DNA from: Flagellimonas sp. MMG031
Lineage (GTDB): Bacteria; Bacteroidota; Bacteroidia; Flavobacteriales; Flavobacteriaceae
Length of the DNA: 64,000 nt
Reading direction: 5' to 3'
NCBI RefSeq assembly: GCF_040112705.1
Contig: NZ_CP157804.1
Span: forward strand, 1,366,501 to 1,430,500
Shown: positions 43,675 to 52,442 of the stretch, piece by piece
Position numbering within the stretch: position 1 is the first letter of the stretch
How the letters are laid out: every line of letters begins with the position of its first letter
Translations under genes and position numbers: made by a program
Notes under the pieces: model-generated
Database searches by the model: none
Told to the model about the DNA's origin: nothing
Seen by the model: only the letters and a program-made list of their open reading frames with translations

Positions 43675-44541
43675 ATGAGAGTAGTCATTATAGGAGTTGG
43701 ATTGATTGGTGGTTCTTTTGCAAAGGATGTAAAAAAACTACATCCCGAAGCGGAAATTATTGGTGTGGACACAAGTGATGCCCATCTCGATGAGGCCTTA
43801 CAACTCGAGATAATCGATAAAAAAGGAAAGGGAACCTGGGATTCGCTGGCTACGGCAGATTTGGTCTACGTGAGCATTCCTGTAAACGTATTGGTCAACG
43901 AATTGCCCAAGATATTGGATGCTGCAGGCGATGAAACCGTGGTAATGGACGCTGGCTCCACCAAACGTTTGATCTGTGAGCAGGTCGCCGAGCACCCAAA
44001 GCGAAGGAACTTTATGGCCTGTCACCCTATCGCTGGAACGGAGTTTTCAGGTCCCACAGCAGCTTTGGAGGGGTTGTACGCTGGCAAAACAATGATTATT
44101 TGCGAGGTGGAGAAAACGGCATTCAAGCTTCAAGAAAAGGCATTGGCCATTTTTCAGGATATCGGAATGCGAATCCGGTATATGAATCCCGAAGCGCACG
44201 ATAAACATATCGCCTACGTCTCCCATTTATCACACATTAGCTCTTTTATGTTGGGAAAGACAGTTATTGAGAAGGAGAAAAATGAGCGTGATATTTTTGA
44301 CATGGCGGGAAGTGGTTTTGAGAGCACCGTTCGCTTGGCGAAAAGTTCGCCCGATATGTGGACCCCCATTTTTGAACAGAACAAGGACAATGTGGTGGAA
44401 ACTTTGGAGGAGTACATTCAGAACCTTACGGCTTTCAAACAACTGATTTTGGACAACGATTTTGAGCATGTCCATCAAGAAATGAGCAATACCAATAGAA
44501 TAAAACAAATATTAAAAGGAATACCACTTACAAAAAAATAG
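43675..44541 (+). CDS. tyrA: Prephenate dehydrogenase
   Basis: A 288-residue NAD(P)-dependent enzyme making 4-hydroxyphenylpyruvate for tyrosine. The nucleotide motif GVGLIGGSFAKDV starts at residue 6; MACHPIAGTEFSGP and HDKHIAYVSHLSH contain the conserved active-site His residues. The length suits a single-domain dehydrogenase with no ACT or mutase part. It follows the aminotransferase by 3 bases. Confidence 0.94.
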   Translation: MRVVIIGVGLIGGSFAKDVKKLHPEAEIIGVDTSDAHLDEALQLEIIDKKGKGTWDSLATADLVYVSIPVNVLVNELPKILDAAGDETVVMDAGSTKRLICEQVAEHPKRRNFMACHPIAGTEFSGPTAALEGLYAGKTMIICEVEKTAFKLQEKALAIFQDIGMRIRYMNPEAHDKHIAYVSHLSHISSFMLGKTVIEKEKNERDIFDMAGSGFESTVRLAKSSPDMWTPIFEQNKDNVVETLEEYIQNLTAFKQLILDNDFEHVHQEMSNTNRIKQILKGIPLTKK

Positions 44542-44549
44542 GACGTATT

Positions 44550-45632
44550 ATGGAAAACAAAAAGGAAATGAGGAAATGGTTGGATGACATGAACTTGGGT
44601 CATCCCTTGGTGGTAGCGGGACCGTGCAGTGCGGAAACCGAGGACCAAGTGTTAAAAATAGCACACGAGCTAAAGGATACCGATGTGAGCTATTACCGTG
44701 CCGGAATCTGGAAACCAAGAACGCGTCCAGGAAACTTTGAGGGAGTTGGGGCCATTGGTTTGAAGTGGTTGCAGAAAGTAAAGGAAGAAACCGGGCTGAA
44801 AACTGCTACGGAAGTGGCCAACAGGGCTCACGTGGACTTGGCTTTGGAACACGACGTAGATTTGCTGTGGATCGGGGCACGTTCCACCGTAAGCCCATTC
44901 ATTGTCCAAGAAATAGCGGATGCGTTGGAAGGGACGGATAAAGTTGTTTTGGTTAAGAATCCCGTTAACCCGGACCTCTCGCTTTGGTTGGGAGCTGTGG
45001 AAAGGTTGTCCTCCGCCAATATTGAAAAGTTGGGTGTGATCCACAGAGGATTCTCAACCTACGAAAAAACCAAATACCGGAATATTCCAGAATGGCAATT
45101 GGCCATCGAATTGCAGACCAAATTCCCTGATTTGCCCATCATTAACGACCCAAGCCATATTACCGGAAAACGCGACATGGTCTTTGATGTATCGCAAACC
45201 GCATTGGATCTCAATTTTGATGGATTGATGATAGAGACGCATTACGATCCGGACAATGCCTGGAGTGATGCTGCACAACAGGTTACCCCTAAAACATTGG
45301 TGCAAATCATGAAAGACCTTAGAATCCGAAAAGAAACCGATGAAGAAGCGGAATACAATAACAGTTTGAGTAACCTTAGGGCACAAATCGATGTGCTGGA
45401 CAACCAATTGATCGATCTTTTGGGCAAGCGAATGAAGGTTGCCGATGGTATTGGCGAATTGAAAAAACAACGAAACGTAGCCGTACTTCAAAGCAACCGT
45501 TGGAACGCTATTCTGGGCAACATGATCTTGGAAGGCGAGCAGCGAGGTTTGAGCGAAGAGTTTGTTTTGAAAATGTTCAAGGCGATTCACCAAGAATCCA
45601 TCAACCACCAAGAAAAAATCATCAACGCCTAG
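44550..45632 (+). CDS. DAHP synthase fused to C-terminal chorismate mutase
   Basis: A 360-residue bifunctional enzyme. Residues about 1-262 are a type I beta DAHP synthase (VVAGPCSAET, YRAGIWKPRTRPG, INDPSHITGKRD), the entry step of the shikimate pathway. Residues about 272-355 are an AroQ-type chorismate mutase (LRAQIDVLDNQLIDLLGKRM). Having the mutase at the C-terminus matches enzymes characterised from Prevotella, in contrast to the N-terminal fusions of Bacillus. In those, mutase ligands control synthase activity. It completes a four-gene operon that makes both Phe and Tyr, and a strong terminator follows. Confidence 0.93.
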   Translation: MENKKEMRKWLDDMNLGHPLVVAGPCSAETEDQVLKIAHELKDTDVSYYRAGIWKPRTRPGNFEGVGAIGLKWLQKVKEETGLKTATEVANRAHVDLALEHDVDLLWIGARSTVSPFIVQEIADALEGTDKVVLVKNPVNPDLSLWLGAVERLSSANIEKLGVIHRGFSTYEKTKYRNIPEWQLAIELQTKFPDLPIINDPSHITGKRDMVFDVSQTALDLNFDGLMIETHYDPDNAWSDAAQQVTPKTLVQIMKDLRIRKETDEEAEYNNSLSNLRAQIDVLDNQLIDLLGKRMKVADGIGELKKQRNVAVLQSNRWNAILGNMILEGEQRGLSEEFVLKMFKAIHQESINHQEKIINA

Positions 45633-45661
45633 GCGGATTTTTCATCAGGTTGATTGCAAAG

Positions 45662-45709
45662 ACTGTTTGTGGCCCCGATAAATTCGGGTCTGCAAACAGT
45701 TTTTTTTGT
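45662..45709 (+). terminator. Terminator at the end of the aromatic operon
   Basis: ACTGTTTG and CAAACAGT form the outer stem, CCGA and TCGG an inner one, followed by eight T. Confidence 0.85.
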
Positions 45710-45765
45710 TTCAAACTGTAACAAAACGAAAGAAAGGGTATCTTTTAAGGGTAAAACACGCTATC

Positions 45766-46440
45766 ATGAAAAAATTATACACACTTGGAATGCTCTTGCT
45801 TCCCTTGGTCATGTTTTCGCAACGAATCATTGATACCGAGGTAGGTGAATTCAACAAAATCAAGGTTTTTGATTTGATCGAGGTCAATTTGATCCAATCC
45901 GATGAGAACAAAATTATGATCAAAGGATGGAATGTGGACGATATCAAATGGACCAACAAAAATGGAACTTTGAAGCTGCGCATGCAGTTGGACAAAAAGT
46001 TTCAGGGCGAGGACACCATGATTGAGGTCTATTACACCGATTTGGATGTCATCGACGGCAACGAAGGTGCCCAGATTACCTGTAACGAGATGGTGCAGAA
46101 AAGCAAAATTGAATTGCGTGCCCAAGAAGGTGCCACCATCCGTATTGGAATGGATGTGGATTATGCCGACATACGTGCGGTTACGGGCGGTATCGTGAAA
46201 GCTTCAGGTTTGGCCAAAAACCAAACCGTTGTCATAAACACCGGCGGTATTTTTGAAGGTAGGGAACTACGCACCAGTACCACAGATGTAAAGATTTCCG
46301 CAGGCGGCGAGGCCGATGTATTTGCTTCCGAGCTGGTGGATGTCAATGTTAGGGCAGGAGGCGATGTACACGTTTACGGAAATCCGCAAACGGTGAACAA
46401 AAGAACCTTTGTGGGCGGAAGGGTCTACATTAAGAATTAA
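45766..46440 (+). CDS. Head-GIN domain (DUF2807) secreted protein
   Basis: A 224-residue exported protein. The signal MKKLYTLGMLLLPLVMFSQ selects the ATG at 45766 over an upstream non-ATG extension. The body is a DUF2807 beta-helix with repeats such as GEFNKIKVFDLIEVNLIQSDENK and a tail VGGRVYIKN. It is the second head-GIN protein of the window and lacks a lipobox, unlike the one near 37 kb. No function is known. Confidence 0.8.
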   Translation: MKKLYTLGMLLLPLVMFSQRIIDTEVGEFNKIKVFDLIEVNLIQSDENKIMIKGWNVDDIKWTNKNGTLKLRMQLDKKFQGEDTMIEVYYTDLDVIDGNEGAQITCNEMVQKSKIELRAQEGATIRIGMDVDYADIRAVTGGIVKASGLAKNQTVVINTGGIFEGRELRTSTTDVKISAGGEADVFASELVDVNVRAGGDVHVYGNPQTVNKRTFVGGRVYIKN

Positions 46441-46457
46441 TGAAGCTTGTTGTCTAC

Positions 46458-46490
46458 AAAAAAAGCCCTCCAAAACTTGGAGGGCTTTTT
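46458..46490. terminator. Bidirectional terminator
   Basis: AAAAAGCCCTCCAA and TTGGAGGGCTTTTT pair with a 3-base loop; A and T runs on both sides let it serve both convergent genes. Confidence 0.9.
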
Positions 46491-46512
46491 AGTTTTATAT
46501 CGGTCGGTAAGG

Positions 46513-46953
46513 TTATTTTCTAAAAATATATCGGGTAATGAAAATTCCCTGTCCATCCCCTTTTCCGCCTTCACTCTCCACACCACTTACCACAAAGGCC
46601 AGTTCCCATCCGTTGGAAATCATATCGTTGATCATGGAAGTGATCACGGCATCGTTGGCTGCGATATTCTGGAATCGGATACCACCGAGGTTATAGAAGT
46701 TCAAAAGTTTGGTCTCCTCAAAATTCTTCACACGGATTTCACTTCGATCAGACTTGTTTCGTGTGTTGTCGTCTTCCGTTTGTACAGTGGTAAATTCCTT
46801 ATAATCTTTCTCTTCCAAAGCGTTGATGATTCTGGATCTTCCCAAACCATTGGGGACGATGGATTCAACACTGGTAATAACCCGGTACTGCTGCGCACTC
46901 ATGGTAAAACTTGCTGCAAACATGACCACAGCAGCCAAAATGATTTTTTTCAT
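46513..46953 (-). CDS. Hypothetical secreted protein
   Basis: A 146-residue protein with a clear signal peptide (MKKIILAAVVMFAASFTMSAQ). The mature part ends GWELAFVVSGVE and FITRYIFRK; the GWEL segment recalls small DUF4177-like domains, but I do not recognise a family with confidence. No cysteines or catalytic motif stand out in the mature part. It is monocistronic, divergent from rsgA and convergent with the head-GIN gene. Confidence 0.7.
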   Translation of the reverse strand: MKKIILAAVVMFAASFTMSAQQYRVITSVESIVPNGLGRSRIINALEEKDYKEFTTVQTEDDNTRNKSDRSEIRVKNFEETKLLNFYNLGGIRFQNIAANDAVITSMINDMISNGWELAFVVSGVESEGGKGDGQGIFITRYIFRK

Positions 46954-47048
46954 AATAGATTAAGTTAATGATTGTTAAAACTATTGATAAAGATATATAA
47001 CGAAGAAGATGGAATATTGTTTCTTTGTAATCAAAATATAAACAAAAA

Positions 47049-47981
47049 GTGAACGGAACTGTTTATAAATCAACGGGAAGCTGGTACACCGTAAAATCCT
47101 CGGAGGGAGTATTTTATGAGTGCCGAATCAAAGGAAAGTTCCGTACCCAGGGTATTAAAAGCACCAATCCCGTTGCCGTGGGGGATATGGTCGAGTTCGA
47201 GTTGGAAACGATTGGCGATGAAACTGTTGGGATAATTTCAGCTATCCAAGATCGAAAAAACTATATTGTCCGTAAATCAGTGAAGCTTTCCAAGCAGACC
47301 CATATTATTGCCGCCAACTTGGACCAGGTATTTTTATTGATCACTTTGAACAATCCACCAACCTTTACCAGTTTTATCGATCGCTTTTTGGTGACCGCCG
47401 AGGCTTACGACATACCCGTGGTGCTGCTGTTTAACAAGATGGATGTTTACACGGATGAGGAACGGTTCGAAGTTGCCTGGTTAATGGATCTATATACCAA
47501 AATAGGGTACACATGCCTTCAGATTGAAGCCAAACAGGGCAAGAATGTAGATAAGGTAAGGGAACTGATGCTTGGCAAAACCAGCATGTTCGCTGGGCAC
47601 TCGGGGGTGGGCAAGTCAACTTTGGTCAATGCCTTGGAACCCGGACTGCAACTCAAGACCGCGGAGATTTCCGAGCAACACATGCAGGGACAGCACACCA
47701 CCACTTTTGCCGAGATGTACGATCTTTCTTTTGATGCCCGTATCATTGACACGCCTGGTATCAAAGGTTTTGGCATTGTGGATATGGAGAAAGAAGAAAT
47801 TGGAGACTATTTTCCCGAGTTTTTTGCATTAAAATCCGAATGTAAGTTCAATAATTGTCTCCATTTGGACGAACCTAAATGTGCCATAAAGGAAGCTTTG
47901 GAACGTGATGCAATAGCCGCCAGCCGTTACCGAAGCTATGTTCAGATGATAACTGGGGAAGAAGATCAAACATATAGGTAG
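47049..47981 (+). CDS. rsgA: Ribosome small-subunit GTPase
   Basis: A 310-residue circularly permuted GTPase that helps mature the 30S subunit. An OB fold (about 1-70) precedes the GTPase domain, where G4 (LLFNKMD) comes before G1 (GHSGVGKST) and G3 (DTPGIKG). The C-terminal zinc site is CKFNNCLHLDEPKC. The best start is a GTG at 47049. dtd follows 8 bases after the stop. Confidence 0.95.
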   Translation: MNGTVYKSTGSWYTVKSSEGVFYECRIKGKFRTQGIKSTNPVAVGDMVEFELETIGDETVGIISAIQDRKNYIVRKSVKLSKQTHIIAANLDQVFLLITLNNPPTFTSFIDRFLVTAEAYDIPVVLLFNKMDVYTDEERFEVAWLMDLYTKIGYTCLQIEAKQGKNVDKVRELMLGKTSMFAGHSGVGKSTLVNALEPGLQLKTAEISEQHMQGQHTTTFAEMYDLSFDARIIDTPGIKGFGIVDMEKEEIGDYFPEFFALKSECKFNNCLHLDEPKCAIKEALERDAIAASRYRSYVQMITGEEDQTYR

Positions 47982-47989
47982 GGATTATT

Positions 47990-48442
47990 ATGAGAGCTGT
48001 ATTGCAAAGAGTATCCAAAGCAAGTGTTACAGTAGATGGTCAGGTCGTTTCCTCCATCGGGGACGGTCTCTTGGTATTATTGGGGATTGAGGATGCCGAT
48101 GGCCAAGAGGATGTGGAATGGTTAGCCAACAAGATGGTGAACCTACGCATCTTCAATGATGAAAATAATGTGATGAACCGATCGGTGGTGGATATTGACG
48201 GAGAAATTATAGTGGTAAGCCAATTTACCCTGCATGCCCAGACCAAAAAGGGAAACAGACCTTCCTACATCAAAGCGGCGAAACCTGAGGTTGCGATTCC
48301 CACGTATGAAGGATTTGTAGCGGTTTTGGAGCAAAAGCTTGGAAAGAAGGTGGGTACAGGTATTTTTGGGGCCGACATGAAAGTGGAACTTTTGAATGAT
48401 GGTCCGGTGACCATAATAATTGACACAAAAAATAAAGAATAA
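47990..48442 (+). CDS. dtd: D-aminoacyl-tRNA deacylase
   Basis: A 150-residue proofreading enzyme that removes D-amino acids from tRNA. MRAVLQRVSKASV, the SQFTLHA motif and the C-terminal NDGPVT gatekeeping motif are all present. It is in an operon with rsgA. Confidence 0.96.
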   Translation: MRAVLQRVSKASVTVDGQVVSSIGDGLLVLLGIEDADGQEDVEWLANKMVNLRIFNDENNVMNRSVVDIDGEIIVVSQFTLHAQTKKGNRPSYIKAAKPEVAIPTYEGFVAVLEQKLGKKVGTGIFGADMKVELLNDGPVTIIIDTKNKE

Positions 48443-48470
48443 GTGCTTTTTATCGAAAAAAAGCTCGTTA

Positions 48471-48521
48471 TTGTAGGAAATTAACCACTTTAGCGTTGTC
48501 CTAAAAAACGATTTCCTACAA
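48471..48521. repeat. 11-bp inverted repeat before the first DUF3857 gene
   Basis: TTGTAGGAAAT (48471-48481) and ATTTCCTACAA (48511-48521) are perfect complements separated by 29 bases that contain a CACTTTAG -7-like box. The right arm ends 3 bases before the ATG. A match of this size is expected about once in such a window by chance. Confidence 0.35.
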
Positions 48522-48524
48522 CCA

Positions 48525-50426
48525 ATGCGATTTTATTTTCTATTCCTCTCAACCTTACTTTTTCAGTATTCATTTTCCCAAGATTACAGTCTAACATCCA
48601 TCCCCAAAGAACTATTGGATAATGCCGATGCCGTAGTTCGTTTGGATAAAATGGATGTAGTTGTCGAAGCTCTGGACAAGATGACCATAACCAGCAAGCG
48701 TGTCGTCACCGTTCTTAACGAAAATGGGGATGAGCATGTACATGCTTTTGCCTTCTATGAAAAAAATGACAAGGTTTCCGACTTGGAGGCCATTGTTTAT
48801 AATGCGAGTGGTGAGGAAATCAAAAAAATCAAGAAAAGGGATTTTTTGGACCAAAGTGCCATTAGTGGGGGAACGCTCTATTCCGATTCAAGGGTTTTGG
48901 TCATGCGTTATACCCCTTCACAATATCCTTATACCATCGAATTTAGTAAAGTCTATACAACTCCTAACACCGCTTTTGCCCCGAATTGGTCCTTTTTGGA
49001 TGATTATCGGGTGGGTACCGAGAGAAGTGAGTTTTCCTTTACCGTGGAGAACGGCATACCCTTCAGACATAAGGAAGTGAATTTTGGTGACTATGGGATT
49101 GCTGCGAAAGAAATGAACAATGGCATTTCGTACGAGGCTAAAAACTTGGTGCCCATGGAGCGGGAACCATTATCCCCATCGTTTCGCAATCTTGTACCCC
49201 AAGTAAAAATCGCTATGAACGAGTTTCATTTGGAGGGAGTCAATGGTAGGGCCACCACTTGGCAGGAGTTGGGCAAGTGGATGAATGATGAGTTGTTGGC
49301 GGGCAGGGATGAGTTGTCCGAAGCCACGATTACTCATGTGAAAAACTTGGTAAAAGACATATCCGATCCTTTGGAGAAGACCAGGATCGTGTACGATTAT
49401 GTACAGGAAAATACCAGATACATCAGTGTTCAGCTCGGAATAGGCGGTTGGATGCCCATCAGTGCATCAGATGTAGACCGCGTAAAGTATGGAGACTGCA
49501 AGGGGCTTACCAATTATACCAAGGCACTGCTGAAGGCTGTAGGGGTCGAGTCCTATTACACAGTTGTACATGCTGGCAGGCAGATCAGACATTTGGACAA
49601 GGATTTTCCTTCTATCCAAGGGAACCATGTTTTTTTAAACGTACCCTTGGAGAACGATGAAATTTGGTTGGAGTGTACCAGCCAAACCACTCCCGTAAAC
49701 CATTTAGGGACGTTTACCGATAATAGAAATGTACTAAAAATAACCCCACAGGGTGGAGAATTGGTGCGGACCAAAAGAAATCCAGATGAAGAAAATTATC
49801 AACTTACCAAGGCAGATGTTCAAGTGGGAAACCAACGGAATGTAACCGGACATGTACAAATATTCTCAAGGGGATCCCAGTACGACCAAAAATATTGGCG
49901 AACCACAAACACACGATCGGAGCAGGAGGAATTTTACAAATCATACTGGAGCTACGTTCAAGATTTGCAGCTTGGAGAGGTAGCCTATCAGAATAATGAA
50001 GATAAGATCGAATTTCTGGAAACGGTTGATTTTAAGGCCGACAATTACCTTTCCAGTGCGGGTGACAAACTCTTGTTCGCACCCAACATTTCCAACAGAA
50101 ATTTGGGGGTTCCCGATAGAGTTAGAAACAGAAAAATGCCGCTGATCATTTCTAGGGGATATTTGGATGAGGATGAGTTTACCATCCGTTTGCCCGAAGG
50201 CTATGTTGTGGAAACCTTGATACTTCCCATAGAAGAAGATACCAAGTTTGGTTCCTATGCCGTATCTGTTGAGCCAAAAGAACCTGGGGTCCTTGTCTAT
50301 AAAAGACGACTGCTCATCAAATCAGGAGAGTATCCAAAGGAAGATTATAAACTATATCGGGATTTTAGAAAGAAGGTCGCCGGATATGACAACGCAAAAA
50401 TCGTTTTAAGTAAAAAGAAGTCATGA
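48525..50426 (+). CDS. DUF3857/transglutaminase-like exported protein, Cys retained
   Basis: A 633-residue protein with signal peptide (to SFSQ). An N-terminal DUF3857 beta domain (about 45-210) is followed by a transglutaminase-like core in which C325 (VKYGDCKGLTNY) keeps the catalytic position and GNHVFLNV supplies the likely His. A beta-rich tail follows. It is the first of three tandem paralogs and the only one with the Cys. Family function is unknown; a periplasmic or surface role is inferred. Confidence 0.85.
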   Translation: MRFYFLFLSTLLFQYSFSQDYSLTSIPKELLDNADAVVRLDKMDVVVEALDKMTITSKRVVTVLNENGDEHVHAFAFYEKNDKVSDLEAIVYNASGEEIKKIKKRDFLDQSAISGGTLYSDSRVLVMRYTPSQYPYTIEFSKVYTTPNTAFAPNWSFLDDYRVGTERSEFSFTVENGIPFRHKEVNFGDYGIAAKEMNNGISYEAKNLVPMEREPLSPSFRNLVPQVKIAMNEFHLEGVNGRATTWQELGKWMNDELLAGRDELSEATITHVKNLVKDISDPLEKTRIVYDYVQENTRYISVQLGIGGWMPISASDVDRVKYGDCKGLTNYTKALLKAVGVESYYTVVHAGRQIRHLDKDFPSIQGNHVFLNVPLENDEIWLECTSQTTPVNHLGTFTDNRNVLKITPQGGELVRTKRNPDEENYQLTKADVQVGNQRNVTGHVQIFSRGSQYDQKYWRTTNTRSEQEEFYKSYWSYVQDLQLGEVAYQNNEDKIEFLETVDFKADNYLSSAGDKLLFAPNISNRNLGVPDRVRNRKMPLIISRGYLDEDEFTIRLPEGYVVETLILPIEEDTKFGSYAVSVEPKEPGVLVYKRRLLIKSGEYPKEDYKLYRDFRKKVAGYDNAKIVLSKKKS

Positions 50427-52435
50427 AATTAAGATTGTTTTTTCTGCTTTTGCTGGCTCAGCAAGCAGTGGTAAGTGCCAAAGAAGTAAAATTTGGAAAA
50501 GTGTCCGAAGAGGAGGTATCAGCAACACAACATGCCCTCTATCCAGAGGCCAATGCGGCCATATTGCACAAAAATGAATGGGTACGTTACAATTATCAGT
50601 ATGAAACAGGCTGGAGCCTTGTGAGAGAGGTGCATTACCGGATTAAAATCTACAACAAGGAGGGGTTTGATTGGGCCACCCTTCAAGTTCCACTATATGC
50701 AGGAGGTACCAATAAGGAGGATATTTCCAGTATAAAAGGGTTTACCTATAATATGGTGAATGGAAAAGTTGTGGATACCAAATTGAAGAATGACGGTGTT
50801 TTTATTGAAGAAGTAAACGAATACAGGAACAAGGCCTCCATCACCATGCCAGAAGTTAAGGAAGGTAGTGTGTTGGACATTGAGTATAAAATTGTATCTC
50901 CCATGTACTGGAGTATCGATGAGTTCAAATTTCAATATGATATTCCCGTGGACGATGTAGAAATACGATTGGAGATTCCGGAGTATTTTTACTTTAAGCA
51001 ATATAGCAGGGGATTTCATGCCATCAAGTTTGATCAATCCAATGAAAATAGAACGATTAATGTTTCCTATAGAAGCTCTGATCAAACGGGCAGCCTAGGG
51101 AGAACCACACGAACAAGTGGGACCCTAAACTTTTTGGAAAACATCTATACCATGAAAGCTTCCGGTATTCCTGCACTGCTGGAGGAAAAATATACCAGCA
51201 ATATCAACAATTTTAGAACATCGATAAAATTTGAACTGGCTTCTACCCGTTTTCCGAACCAACCATTTAAAAACTACAGTTTAACCTGGGAGGATGTGGC
51301 CAAATCCATTTACGACTACGACAGTTTTGGAGATGAGCTGAACAGGAAAAACTATTTTGATGATGATGTAGACCAAGTTCTAAATGGGCTTTCATCCGAT
51401 TCAGAGAAGGCAATGGCCCTATTCCAGTTTGTAAAGAACAAAATGAACTGGGATAATTTTGTAGGTGTGGGCTGCAGCAGCCAAGGCATTCGTAAAGCTT
51501 ATAAAGAAGGCAAGGGCAATGTGGCCGAAATCAATCTGATGCTGATAGCCATGCTTCGGTATGCCGGATTGCAAGCAGATCCTGTATTGGTCAGTACAAG
51601 ATCACATGGCATCCCTTTACTGCCTACCAGCGATGGCTTCAATTATGTAGTGGCAGGGCTCCAGCTCGATAATGGCTTTGTACTTTTGGATGCGACCGAA
51701 AAAAATGCATTTCCCGATGTGCTGCCCATGCGTGCGCTGAACTGGTTTGGCAGACTGATTAAAGAAGACGGTACTTCTGTTCAAGTAGATCTTACCCCAA
51801 AAACAAAATCACTCGATGCTGTTATGATGAGCGTTGACCTAAACGATGATGGTTCCATTCATGGCAGGTACCGTCAGCAGTATACCGCAAACAATGCCTT
51901 TATTTTTAGGAACAATTTTGGGGAAGGCTCCGAGGATTCATATTTGGATGAGCTGGAAAAGAGGTATGGCGACCTGGAAATTTCGGATTTTGAACTCCAA
52001 AATCAAGACGACTTGTCCAAACCCGTTGTCCAAACGTTCAGCTATAGCAAAGAATCAGCTTATGAGGAAATAGCAGGGAAACTATACCTATCACCTCTTT
52101 TTTATCTCACTACCAGTGAAAACCCCTTCAAAACGGAAAAGAGGGAGTTCCCTATCGATTACGGATATCCTTGGACGGATAAATACTTGATTACCATCAA
52201 TATTCCCGAAGGATATGCTGTAGAGTCAATCCCGGAACCCATTGCGGTTGCCCTTCCCGAAAACATGGGACAGTTTAAGTACATCATATCTGCCGAAAAC
52301 AATATCATTAACGCCCGTGTAGAAACGGAACTTAACACCCATGTGATTCCAGCCAGTTATTATCCAGATTTAAAGGAGTTTTACGGTCATATCGTGAAAA
52401 AGGAAGCTGAAAAAGTAATCCTTACCAAACTGTAG
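50423..52435 (+). CDS. DUF3857/transglutaminase-like exported protein, Cys lost
   Basis: A 670-residue paralog of the preceding protein, overlapping it by 4 bases. It has a signal peptide (to VVSA), DUF3857 domain and transglutaminase-like fold, but the segment aligned to GDCKG reads GNVAEIN, with A368 where the catalytic Cys belongs. STRSHGIP follows as in the third copy. It is probably a non-catalytic relative, perhaps binding a ligand or partner. Confidence 0.83.
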   Translation: MKLRLFFLLLLAQQAVVSAKEVKFGKVSEEEVSATQHALYPEANAAILHKNEWVRYNYQYETGWSLVREVHYRIKIYNKEGFDWATLQVPLYAGGTNKEDISSIKGFTYNMVNGKVVDTKLKNDGVFIEEVNEYRNKASITMPEVKEGSVLDIEYKIVSPMYWSIDEFKFQYDIPVDDVEIRLEIPEYFYFKQYSRGFHAIKFDQSNENRTINVSYRSSDQTGSLGRTTRTSGTLNFLENIYTMKASGIPALLEEKYTSNINNFRTSIKFELASTRFPNQPFKNYSLTWEDVAKSIYDYDSFGDELNRKNYFDDDVDQVLNGLSSDSEKAMALFQFVKNKMNWDNFVGVGCSSQGIRKAYKEGKGNVAEINLMLIAMLRYAGLQADPVLVSTRSHGIPLLPTSDGFNYVVAGLQLDNGFVLLDATEKNAFPDVLPMRALNWFGRLIKEDGTSVQVDLTPKTKSLDAVMMSVDLNDDGSIHGRYRQQYTANNAFIFRNNFGEGSEDSYLDELEKRYGDLEISDFELQNQDDLSKPVVQTFSYSKESAYEEIAGKLYLSPLFYLTTSENPFKTEKREFPIDYGYPWTDKYLITINIPEGYAVESIPEPIAVALPENMGQFKYIISAENNIINARVETELNTHVIPASYYPDLKEFYGHIVKKEAEKVILTKL

Positions 52436-52442
52436 CACACCT

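Noticed and set aside
48471..48521. Regulatory hairpin before the DUF3857 operon
   Set aside because: The left arm lies upstream of the predicted transcript start, so it would not be in the mRNA, and an 11-bp inverted match is near chance level for this window size.
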